Source: CAYUNT01 sp964446285 (lineage in GTDB: Bacteria; Sumerlaeota; Sumerlaeia; SLMS01; CAYUNT01). Taken from it: a stretch of DNA of 7,046 bases. A program made the translations under genes and the position numbers. The notes under the pieces were generated by a model, which saw only the letters and a program-made list of their open reading frames with translations, did no database searches and was not told the DNA's origin. Positions 1 through 6,165 of this stretch are shown piece by piece. The stretch is taken from assembly GCA_964446285.1 (NCBI GenBank), contig CAYUNT010000218.1, positions 1 to 7,046 on the forward strand, given 5' to 3'. Every line of letters begins with the position of its first letter. The stretch's first letter is position 1.

Positions 1-276
1 CCTTTTCGCGCCTTTGGCGCACAAGAATTATCAGACCATTTTCACTACACTCCAGGAATTTTAGATGTCGCACATCATTGTTATTGGGCGCGTTGGATGT
101 ATTTTGGCATAAGGCTTGCTTGATTGGCAACAAGCGGGAAAAGGATTTCCGTGATTATACTCTGGCCTTTTAGGGTCACCAAACGGCATCCCTATGCGCA
201 ATTCAGCCCAGGTTTCTCGGGCCGGTTCCGGCGCAGTCCCCCAATTTTTCGTTCCTTCCGCGAATGGCACTCATAA
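1..276. other. Left-edge region, mostly non-coding, upstream of the exporter gene
   Basis: No complete gene is supported here. The + frame starting at base 2 is open to a TAG at 62-64 and reads LFAPLAHKNYQTIFTTLQEF. It could be the last 20 residues of an upstream gene, with a hydrophobic and amphipathic look that would suit a C-terminal helix, but 20 codons are too few to decide. The rest, about 65-276, is more AT-rich than the genes. It carries a sigma-54-like motif at 105-120, a TATACT hexamer at 156-161 without a well-spaced -35 partner, and a short inverted repeat GCCGG-TT-CCGGC at 221-232. Antisense open frames across this region look like chance. Confidence 0.5.
105..120 (+). promoter_or_regulatory. 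Candidate sigma-54 (RpoN) -24/-12 promoter
   Basis: The sequence TGGCATAAGGCTTGCT fits the RpoN consensus TGGCACG-N4-TTGCW at 10 of 12 defined positions. The near-invariant GG and GC pairs are present with the required 10 bases between them. A transcript would start near 130 and reach the exporter gene after a leader of about 145 bases. Established knowledge: such promoters need an enhancer-binding activator, usually bound 100-200 bases upstream, which would lie outside this window. A 16-base motif can occur by chance, so this is a candidate only. Confidence 0.33.
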
Positions 277-1320
277 ATGACGAACCGTTCGGCGCAGCTG
301 CAAACGATGAATCCTTCCCAGCCAGCGGATGCTCCTCTTTCGGCGAATTCTCCCCAATCCGCAAATTCCTGCCAGATTGAAAATCCCTCTCAGCCGCCGG
401 ATAGCCGTTCGCCATCCGCATCTTCTTCCATGGCCACCCTGGCCGCCGCGGGGGCCATTGGCTTGTGGTGCTGGAGCGGACCGTGTTTCGCCGCCGGATC
501 GCGGGCGCTTGGCGCCATGCCGTATCTGACCCTGGCGTCGCTAACGGGCGTCGTTACGGGCATGATGCTCCATCGCCATCTCGGAAAATCGTTTCGCGAC
601 TTATTTTTCCTCCCGGTTAAAGTGCTCGTGGCAGGGTTTTTCGGCGTGGCGCTCTACACGGTTCTTCTAGGGTATGCGGTGGGAATCGCCCGCGAGGCCG
701 ACATCGCCCAGGTGGTTCTCATCAACTATCTTTGGCCGATCTGGATGATTATTTTAGGGATGATCTTCACGGATGATAAAGCAAAGCCCCTTATGATTTT
801 CGGTGCGGCGGCGCTTGGATTTGGCGGCGTGCTCGTCATCAAAGGGCCGGAAATCCTGACGCGAACGCCTGCCAGCCTGCTGCCGCACGCGCTGTCGCTC
901 GGTGGGGCGTTTTTGTGGGCGTTTTACAGCGTAATGCTCAAACGCTGGCGCATTCCCGAGGAAAAATGCGGCGCAACGGTCCAATTCATCGCCTGCGCGG
1001 CGCTGAGCGCCCTGGTTGGAATCTGGAAAGGGCAATGGAAGGCCATGCCCCCCGTTACGCCCTCGGCGTTGTTTTGGGTGCTCTTTTGCGGCATCGGACC
1101 GGTTGGATTGGCATATTACTGGTGGGAAATTGGCATCAAACGCGGCTCCGTGCATTTCATCGCGCTGCTATCGTATTTTATCCCTGTGGTTTCCGCGGTA
1201 TTGATCGGATTGCTGTTTCGCGAGGCGATGAGTCCGATGTTGATTCCAGGCGCGCTGTTGATCGCCTCAGGCGCCTGGCTGGGCCGCCACGCCGTGCGAA
1301 ACCGCGCCGCCGCGAGTTGA
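277..1320 (+). CDS. DMT-superfamily (EamA) inner-membrane exporter, YddG-like
   Basis: A 347-residue protein that is almost entirely hydrophobic after residue 52, with about ten predicted membrane segments (roughly 53-72, 83-100, 114-132, 142-163, 171-188, 204-224, 233-250, 263-281, 294-314, 320-337). This is the two-fold EamA repeat of the drug/metabolite transporter superfamily. The INYLWPIWMIILGMIF stretch at 149-164 and the YYWWEIGIKRGSVHFIALLS stretch at 280-299 resemble YddG, the aromatic amino acid exporter. The substrate here is inferred only from that resemblance. Residues 1-51 are a Ser/Pro/Asn/Ala-rich, probably disordered tail. No clear Shine-Dalgarno precedes the ATG at 277, nor the in-frame ATGs at 307 (residue 11) or 430 (residue 52). 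Starting at 430 would give a normal-length transporter, so the true start is uncertain. The gene ends 120 bases before pstS and is probably a separate transcription unit. Confidence 0.85.
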   Translation: MTNRSAQLQTMNPSQPADAPLSANSPQSANSCQIENPSQPPDSRSPSASSSMATLAAAGAIGLWCWSGPCFAAGSRALGAMPYLTLASLTGVVTGMMLHRHLGKSFRDLFFLPVKVLVAGFFGVALYTVLLGYAVGIAREADIAQVVLINYLWPIWMIILGMIFTDDKAKPLMIFGAAALGFGGVLVIKGPEILTRTPASLLPHALSLGGAFLWAFYSVMLKRWRIPEEKCGATVQFIACAALSALVGIWKGQWKAMPPVTPSALFWVLFCGIGPVGLAYYWWEIGIKRGSVHFIALLSYFIPVVSAVLIGLLFREAMSPMLIPGALLIASGAWLGRHAVRNRAAAS

Positions 1321-1440
1321 GCAAAAATCCTAACCGTTTCTTAGCTTTACAAGCAGGCGGCGCGAGCATCCACTAGGGTATGGCATAAAGCGCGCGCGGA
1401 ATAAGGTGTGCGTCCGCGCGCACCCCAAAAGGAGATGTGG
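1321..1440 (+). promoter_or_regulatory. pstS leader with candidate control elements and strong RBS
   Basis: This spacer should hold the pst promoter. Two imperfect 11-base units, TCCTAACCGTT (1328-1338) and TCTTAGCTTTA (1339-1349), abut and match at 6 of 11 positions. OmpR/PhoB-type regulators bind 11-base direct repeats, so this is a weak Pho-box candidate. TTTACA at 1346-1351 resembles a -35 element, but no good -10 follows at normal spacing. Two hairpins then compete for the same 3' arm. One pairs GCGCGCGG (1392-1399) with CCGCGCGC (1414-1421), perfectly and with a 14-base loop. The other pairs GGTGTGCG (1405-1412) with CGCGCACC (1417-1424), with one G-U pair and a TCCG loop. AAAAGGAG at 1427-1434 is the ribosome binding site and decides the pstS start at 1441, with a 6-base spacer. 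Confidence 0.4.
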
Positions 1441-2421
1441 ATGATTTTCCGGATTCCGGCCACGATCTTTCTGTGCGGATTCGTTTTGGCGGGTGCGTTT
1501 GGGTCTTCTATCGCGCGAGCGGATTCGACCTCTTCCGCGTCCTCTCCCTCCTCCCCCGCCGCCTCATCTCCGGAGTCCTCAAAGAACGAAGCGGCCATCA
1601 GCATCAAAGGCTCGGACACAATGGTGATCCTCGGCCAGCGCTGGGCCGAAGGATACATGAAACGCCATCCGGAAATTAAAGTCCAAGTGAGCGGCGGCGG
1701 GTCGGGAACCGGGATCGCAGCGCTCATCAACGGAACAACGGACATCGCGCAGGCCTCGCGCCCCATGGAAGGCCGGGAAAAAATCCAGTATGTGCGGGCC
1801 TTCAAACGCACACCCATAGCACTCCCCGACGCCCTCGAAGGCAGCGTCGTTGTCATTCACAAGGACAATCCGGTCACCTCTCTGACGCTCGAACAATTGC
1901 GCGGCATCTACCGGGGCGAAATTCACAATTGGAAAGAGGTTGGCGGCAAACCGGGGCCGATTGTGGCTTACGGGCGCGAAAATTCAAGCGGCACCTACGG
2001 ATTTTTCAAGGAACACGTCCTCAAGAACATGGATTTTTCCGCCCAGACGCAAACCCTGGCGGGAACGGCAGCTATCATCAATGCCGTGTCGAAGGACGCT
2101 CAGGGAATCGGCTATAGCGGCCACGGCTACAGCGCGGGCGTGAAATTGCTGCCGCTGGCCAAAGACGCCGCCTCGCCCGCCATCGAAGCCACGGAACAGA
2201 ATGTCGCCGACGGATCGTATCCGCTGTCACGCAATTTATTTTTCTATCTGGACAAGGAACGTTACGCTGGAAGTGTTAAAGACTATGTAGAGTTTTGCCT
2301 TGGCGCGGACGGGCAGGGCATTGTGATGGAATCCGGATATTTTCCGCTCAAGCGCCCAAGCTCCGCGCCCAAAGAAGGTTCTTCCATCGAAAAAAGCGGG
2401 GCGAAGGAGAGGTCCCATTGA
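1441..2421 (+). CDS. pstS: Periplasmic phosphate-binding protein PstS
   Basis: A 326-residue substrate-binding protein of the high-affinity phosphate ABC transporter. Residues 1-27 form a Sec signal peptide with a hydrophobic core (IFLCGFVLAGAF) and a type I cleavage site ARA|D after residue 27. No lipobox is seen, so the mature protein should be soluble in the periplasm. A Ser/Pro/Ala linker covers about 29-50. The binding fold then shows the PstS phosphate contacts: GSDT (57-60), SGGGSGTGI (84-92), TDIAQASRPM (100-109) and REN-SSGTYGFF (179-189). A polar basic tail follows about residue 305. The ATG at 1441 was chosen because AAGGAG ends 6 bases before it. The ATG at 1435 overlaps that site, and the upstream in-frame GTG at 1408 would spoil the signal peptide. 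It is first gene of the operon, with 55 bases before pstC. Confidence 0.96.
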   Translation: MIFRIPATIFLCGFVLAGAFGSSIARADSTSSASSPSSPAASSPESSKNEAAISIKGSDTMVILGQRWAEGYMKRHPEIKVQVSGGGSGTGIAALINGTTDIAQASRPMEGREKIQYVRAFKRTPIALPDALEGSVVVIHKDNPVTSLTLEQLRGIYRGEIHNWKEVGGKPGPIVAYGRENSSGTYGFFKEHVLKNMDFSAQTQTLAGTAAIINAVSKDAQGIGYSGHGYSAGVKLLPLAKDAASPAIEATEQNVADGSYPLSRNLFFYLDKERYAGSVKDYVEFCLGADGQGIVMESGYFPLKRPSSAPKEGSSIEKSGAKERSH

Positions 2422-2476
2422 GCATCGCCAGGAAAAGCGCCGGGCAGAGACCTATAGGCCGTAACGCGAGGCATTC

Positions 2477-3814
2477 ATGAGCGGCGAACAGCCTTTGGCA
2501 AAATCCGCCGATACCGCGCAGGGGCCGTTGCCGCTCCTGACCGCCAAGGGCATTCCACCGGAGTCAGAACGCACACGCCAGATCATCGGATCAGCGCTTT
2601 CCGCGAAAAGGAAAATCGGTTTTGCGGAAAAGCTGGCCGAAGGCTCCATTTTTCTAATTTCATTCTCGTCCGTCGCGGTTGTGTTTTTGATCTTCATCTT
2701 CATCGCGCGCGAAGCGGGCGGAGTCATCACTCAGCGGCTGACTACAGCGCAGACGTCCGCGCCGCAGGAGGCCGCCGCCGCTTCCAAAGACACCACGGCC
2801 GGCGGCCAAGCCGCCGACAAACTGGATCCTGAAAAAATTGCCGCGCTTGCAGGCATGACACCCGCCGAGGTCAAGGAACTCGATGCGGAAACGCTGGCTT
2901 ACTTGCTCGATAGTCACAAAGAAGAAACAACACGCCAGGGCGCGAACCCCGACCGCAAGATCAACGCACTCTCTTACCGCTGGATGATTTTTCCCCGCCA
3001 GTGGCATGGGGATTCGCGTCCGACATATTCGTGGGATCCGTCCTCGCCCGAATCGCCCAAGTTCAACATCATGCCGCTCATCGTAGGGACCGTGAAGTGC
3101 ACGCTGATCGCGATGCTTTTCGCCGCGCCGCTTTCGATCCTTTCGGCCATTTATGTGAGCCAGATGGCGCCGCACTGGCTGCGCCAGATCGTCAAACCGC
3201 TTGTCGAGTTGCTAGCCGGAATTCCTTCGGTTGTGCTTGGATTTTTCGCGCTCATGGTCATGGCCGTATGGTTCGAGTGGCTTTTCGGAGTGCCAGCGGT
3301 TGCGGGCGGAATGCGGGCGTTGTTTGGAGCCGGCTGGACCTATACGCGCCTCAATGCCACCGTGGCGGGCGTGGCGCTCGGACTGGCAGTGATTCCTATC
3401 GTCTTCACAATCTCCGAAGACGCGCTTCGCGCCGTGCCCAACTCGTATAAGGAAGCCGCCACGGCGCTTGGCGCGTCGAAATTCGAAACGACACTCAAGA
3501 TTGTGGTTCCGGCGGCGCTTCCGGGCATTTTCGCCGCGCTCGTGCTTGGGTTTGGCCGCGCCGTGGGCGAAACCATGATCGTCTGGATGGCCTCGGGCAT
3601 GGCGCGCGTGGTGAGTTTCTCGCCCACCGATTCGACACGCACCATCACGTCCAGCATCGCCGCCGAACTGGCAGAAACCGTCCGAGGCGGCAGTCATTAC
3701 CAGATGTTGTTCTTCCTCGGAACGCTGCTCTTTGTGATTACATTCGCTTCCACTTATGCAGGCGGGGCGGTGATTACGCGCATGAAACGCAAAATGACAG
3801 GAGGACGAGGCTGA
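2477..3814 (+). CDS. pstC: Phosphate ABC transporter permease PstC with long periplasmic insert
   Basis: A 445-residue integral membrane subunit that forms the phosphate channel with PstA. Residues 1-50 are a polar cytoplasmic tail and 56-77 are the first membrane helix. The permease core begins with FNIMPLIVGT at 196-205 and has helices near 199-226, 242-268, 292-312, 347-366 and 408-430. The EAA loop that docks on PstB is EAATALGASKFETTL (326-340), and GRAVGETMIVWMASG (360-374) is a family-typical stretch. The family is usually about 300-330 residues. The excess is the N-terminal tail plus a hydrophilic insert of about 80-85 residues (about 84-165) in the loop after helix 1. That insert is Ala/Gln/Thr-rich at first and then likely helical (LDPEKIAALAGMTPAEVKEL). 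The start at 2477 has GAGG 5 bases upstream. The stop codon overlaps the pstA start by one base. Confidence 0.95.
   Translation: MSGEQPLAKSADTAQGPLPLLTAKGIPPESERTRQIIGSALSAKRKIGFAEKLAEGSIFLISFSSVAVVFLIFIFIAREAGGVITQRLTTAQTSAPQEAAAASKDTTAGGQAADKLDPEKIAALAGMTPAEVKELDAETLAYLLDSHKEETTRQGANPDRKINALSYRWMIFPRQWHGDSRPTYSWDPSSPESPKFNIMPLIVGTVKCTLIAMLFAAPLSILSAIYVSQMAPHWLRQIVKPLVELLAGIPSVVLGFFALMVMAVWFEWLFGVPAVAGGMRALFGAGWTYTRLNATVAGVALGLAVIPIVFTISEDALRAVPNSYKEAATALGASKFETTLKIVVPAALPGIFAALVLGFGRAVGETMIVWMASGMARVVSFSPTDSTRTITSSIAAELAETVRGGSHYQMLFFLGTLLFVITFASTYAGGAVITRMKRKMTGGRG
3800..3810 (+). promoter_or_regulatory. Ribosome binding site of pstA inside the end of pstC
   Basis: GGAGG at 3800-3804 lies 9 bases before the pstA ATG, and a second GAGG at 3807-3810 lies 3 bases before it. 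Both sit within the last codons of pstC. Together with the TGATG junction at 3812-3816, this indicates coupled translation of the two permease subunits and fixes the pstA start. Confidence 0.7.
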
Positions 3815-4803
3815 TGGTCACCCCCTCCGACCCTTCTTCGCGCGCGCCTGCCGCATCCTCTGTGCCTCCCGCCCCGCCGTCTCCGCCAACTCATCCCTCG
3901 ACGCGGGTCAAGCACGTGCAATCCAGCTTGTTCACGTGTCTCGCCATCGCCGCCACCGCGCTGATTTGTTTCCTCGTCCTTTTCATAGTAATCGACATTC
4001 TCATCAATGGCCTGCCGCATCTCTCCTGGCGTCTGATCTTCTCGGGCACGGACGAAGGCATGTTCGACATCACACGCGCGGGCCTCGCGCCGATGATTGT
4101 CGGAACGGCGGCGCTCGTGGTGTTGATGACGATCTTTGTTATGCCGGCCGGAGTGGCGACTGCAATCTTCCTCAACGAATACGCGCGCCCTGACGCCTGG
4201 CTGACGCGCATTGTCCGCGCCGCCATCAACAACCTCGCCGGCGTGCCTTCGATTGTATTTGGCCTGTTCGGACTTGGGTTTTTCGTATATTTCGCCGGGG
4301 CCAGCATGGACCGTCTTCTCTCGGACGGACAATCGATCTGGGGCCAGCCCGCGTTGATCTGGGCCTCGCTGACGATGGCCGCGCTTACGCTCCCCGTTGT
4401 GATCGTCACCACGGAAGAGGCGCTGCGAGGCGTTCCGCGCGAACACCGCGAGGCGAGCTTGGCGCTCGGGGCCACGCGCCTCCAGACGATCTGGCGCGTC
4501 GTCTTGCCGCAGTCTTTCGCGGGCATTCTCACCGGCGGCATCCTCGCCATTGGACGCGGCGCGGGCGAAGTGGCGCCGATTCTCTTCACAGGCGCGGTTT
4601 TCTATATGCGCGGATTGCCCGGCGCACTCACGGACAAATTCATGCACCTCGGATACCACATCTTTATTCTCTCCACCCAATCGCCTAACATTGACCAGAC
4701 CCGCCCGCTATTGTATGCAACTGTCTTGGTCTTGTTGATCCTCACTGTGGCGCTCAATGCCGCCGCGGTGCTGCTTCGCGCGCACATCCAACGGAAAGTG
4801 TGA
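3814..4803 (+). CDS. pstA: Phosphate ABC transporter permease PstA
   Basis: A 329-residue membrane subunit that partners PstC in the phosphate channel. Residues 1-30 are a Pro/Ser/Ala-rich cytoplasmic tail and helix 1 spans about 37-62. The conserved core starts at LAPMIVGTAALVVLM (91-105) and continues with IFLNEYARP (118-126), NNLAGVPSIVFGLFGLGFF (139-157) and TLPVVIVTTEEALRGVP (192-208). The EAA coupling loop is EASLALGATRLQTIWRVVLP (213-232), followed by GRGAGEVAPILFTG (247-260), the PstA-typical membrane segment. A final helix spans about 300-322. Length is slightly above the family's usual 280-300 because of the N-terminal tail. Translation is probably coupled to pstC through the one-base overlap, and only 12 bases separate it from pstB. 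Confidence 0.96.
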   Translation: MVTPSDPSSRAPAASSVPPAPPSPPTHPSTRVKHVQSSLFTCLAIAATALICFLVLFIVIDILINGLPHLSWRLIFSGTDEGMFDITRAGLAPMIVGTAALVVLMTIFVMPAGVATAIFLNEYARPDAWLTRIVRAAINNLAGVPSIVFGLFGLGFFVYFAGASMDRLLSDGQSIWGQPALIWASLTMAALTLPVVIVTTEEALRGVPREHREASLALGATRLQTIWRVVLPQSFAGILTGGILAIGRGAGEVAPILFTGAVFYMRGLPGALTDKFMHLGYHIFILSTQSPNIDQTRPLLYATVLVLLILTVALNAAAVLLRAHIQRKV

Positions 4804-4815
4804 GAAAACACCGCA

Positions 4816-5907
4816 ATGGCATTGGAATCCCCGATCCTCATCCACCGGCCCGCCGTCGCGAAACCGCAAACCCCGCCGCCGGAAAAACGCTTGGATTCCG
4901 CCCAGGAATCTGCTCCGGATTCCCTGCCGCCGAGTCCAAGCGGCCACTCCATCTCAAATGCCGGGGCGGGTAGCGCCGGAGAGAATTCCACTCCACGCCC
5001 ATCCGATCCCGCCATCCGCCGCCTGCGCGAGTCGGAACTCCGCCGCGCATCGGCACCTGCGCCGCTGCCCGTTCCCTCAGCCAGCCGCAGCCCCGAAGAC
5101 AACAAAAATACGGAATCCGGCCTGCATGCCCATCCCGCCTCCGCCGCGCCCACTCGCCTGAAAATCCAGGCCGTTGATCTTTCGGTTCATTACGGCGCGA
5201 AAACCGCGGTCTATAACGTGACGCTCGACATTCCCGAGCATCGCGTGACTGCGCTGATTGGCCCGTCGGGCTGCGGAAAATCCACATTCCTGCGCTGTCT
5301 CAATCGCATGAACGACCTCGTGCCCGGCGCGCGCGTTGAAGGACGCGCCATCCTCGACGGGCAGGACATCTACGATCATGCGATGGACGTGATCACACTG
5401 CGCCGCCGTGTGGGGATGGTCTTTCAGAAGTCCAATCCTTTCCCTAAATCCATTTTCGAGAATGTGGCCTTTGGCCTGCGTGTGAACGGCATCCGCGACA
5501 AGCGCGCCGTGGCCGAGCGCGTCGAGTCGAGCCTGCGTTCGGCGGCATTATGGGACGAAGTGAGCGACCGCCTGCACGAAAGCGCCCTGGCCCTTTCGGG
5601 CGGACAACAGCAGCGTCTTTGCATTGCGCGCGCGCTCGCCATCCAGCCTGATGTCCTGCTGATGGACGAACCCGCCTCGGCGCTCGATCCGATCGCCACG
5701 CAGAAAATCGAGGAACTGATTCATCAACTGAAGGTGCAATACACAATTGTCATAGTCACTCACAACATGCAACAAGCGGCGCGAGTTTCGGATTTCACCG
5801 CCTTCTTCTATATGGGCAAATTGATCGAAACAGGCGACACACGCCAGATGTTCACCAATCCGGTCCAGAAGCAAACTGAGGATTACATCACCGGGCGATT
5901 TGGCTAG
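4816..5907 (+). CDS. pstB: Phosphate ABC transporter ATPase PstB with long N-terminal extension
   Basis: A 363-residue cytoplasmic ATPase that powers phosphate import as a dimer on the EAA loops of PstC and PstA. The ABC domain runs from about 113 to the end with every motif intact: Walker A GPSGCGKST (149-157), Q-loop Q204 in VGMVFQKSNPFPKSI, signature LSGGQQQR (260-267), Walker B LLMDE (281-285), D-loop SALD (288-291) and H-loop H316 in VTHNMQQ. RCLNRMNDL (160-168) and the ending EDYITGRFG are PstB hallmarks. The usual length is about 250-275, so residues 1-112 are extra. They are Pro/Ser/Ala/Arg-rich and probably disordered, with no recognised domain. No in-frame ATG lies between 4816 and the Walker A region, and the domain alone would leave about 340 bases after pstA. 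The ATG at 4816, 12 bases past pstA, is therefore preferred despite a weak Shine-Dalgarno. Confidence 0.95.
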   Translation: MALESPILIHRPAVAKPQTPPPEKRLDSAQESAPDSLPPSPSGHSISNAGAGSAGENSTPRPSDPAIRRLRESELRRASAPAPLPVPSASRSPEDNKNTESGLHAHPASAAPTRLKIQAVDLSVHYGAKTAVYNVTLDIPEHRVTALIGPSGCGKSTFLRCLNRMNDLVPGARVEGRAILDGQDIYDHAMDVITLRRRVGMVFQKSNPFPKSIFENVAFGLRVNGIRDKRAVAERVESSLRSAALWDEVSDRLHESALALSGGQQQRLCIARALAIQPDVLLMDEPASALDPIATQKIEELIHQLKVQYTIVIVTHNMQQAARVSDFTAFFYMGKLIETGDTRQMFTNPVQKQTEDYITGRFG

Positions 5908-5941
5908 ACAACGTTCATCCAATTTCCCACCATTCATAGAT

Positions 5942-5975
5942 GGGCCGAACAGGCCCGCAGGGGTATTTTGCCCGC
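5942..5975 (+). terminator. Two adjacent hairpins after pstB, possible weak terminator
   Basis: GGGCC (5942-5946) and GGCCC (5952-5956) form a perfect 5-base-pair stem with a GAACA loop, 34 bases after the pstB stop. Right behind it, GC-A-GGG (5957-5962) can pair with CCCGC (5971-5975) with one bulged base. No T-run follows, so intrinsic termination would be inefficient. The hairpins might instead protect the pst message 3' end or lower read-through into phoU. Confidence 0.25.
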
Positions 5976-6017
5976 GATCCCTTGAGGTAACATATATCTT
6001 GATCGTGCCTTGGGGCG

Positions 6018-6031
6018 CGCAACTCACAACT
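6018..6031 (+). repeat. Two heptad units, identical copy of the pair before phoU
   Basis: CGCAACT (6018-6024) followed by CACAACT (6025-6031) is a 14-base sequence that recurs exactly at 6146-6159, 128 bases downstream. It is followed after 8 bases by a run of seven T (6040-6046). Confidence 0.6.
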
Positions 6032-6086
6032 GGCGGCTGTTTTTTTCTCCTAAACGTTCCCCGCTCCCCCGCTGCTCTTCTCTATT

Positions 6087-6121
6087 CACTGTCCTCTGCT
6101 CACTGTCCACTGCTCATTGTC
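6087..6121 (+). repeat. Heptanucleotide tandem array, CACTGTC/CACTGCT type
   Basis: Five consecutive 7-base units in strict register: CACTGTC, CTCTGCT, CACTGTC, CACTGCT, CATTGTC. Units ending GTC and GCT alternate, giving a 14-base super-period. It lies within the phoU leader, outside any gene. It resembles the short tandemly repeated repetitive heptamers known from intergenic regions of cyanobacteria and some other bacteria. Whether it has a function is unknown. Confidence 0.75.
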
Positions 6122-6131
6122 CGCTCTTTCT

Positions 6132-6159
6132 CACAACCCACAACCCGCAACTCACAACT
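6132..6159 (+). repeat. Heptanucleotide tandem array, CACAACC/CACAACT type
   Basis: Four consecutive 7-base units: CACAACC, CACAACC, CGCAACT, CACAACT. The array begins 10 bases after the CACTGTC-type array, shifted 3 bases from its register, and ends 6 bases before the phoU start codon. It would form the immediate translation-initiation leader of phoU. Confidence 0.75.
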
Positions 6160-6165
6160 TCCCCC

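Noticed and set aside
61..270. Minus-strand open frame of 69 codons upstream of the exporter
   Set aside because: It has no recognisable motif or membrane segment, is Pro-rich with odd composition, and overlaps the likely promoter region; it is best explained as chance.
1408..1440. GTG start at 1408 for pstS
   Set aside because: It would place 11 charged and polar residues before the signal peptide. AAGGAG at 1429-1434 clearly serves the ATG at 1441.
3754..4680. Long antisense open frame (308 codons) opposite pstA, and a second one at 3891-4589
   Set aside because: Both lie fully opposite a gene with clear PstA motifs. Their translations are Arg/His/Gly-rich with no recognisable fold, as expected from mirrored codon bias in GC-rich DNA.
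6032..6046. Run of seven T at 6040-6046 as an intrinsic terminator
   Set aside because: The preceding bases form no stable stem; only a 3-base GCC/GGC pairing is available.
6010..6165. Upstream in-frame extension of phoU starting at a TTG at 6010
   Set aside because: The added 52 residues are translated heptad repeats and T-rich tract, unlike any PhoU. The frame from 6166 gives the normal length and a family-typical start.
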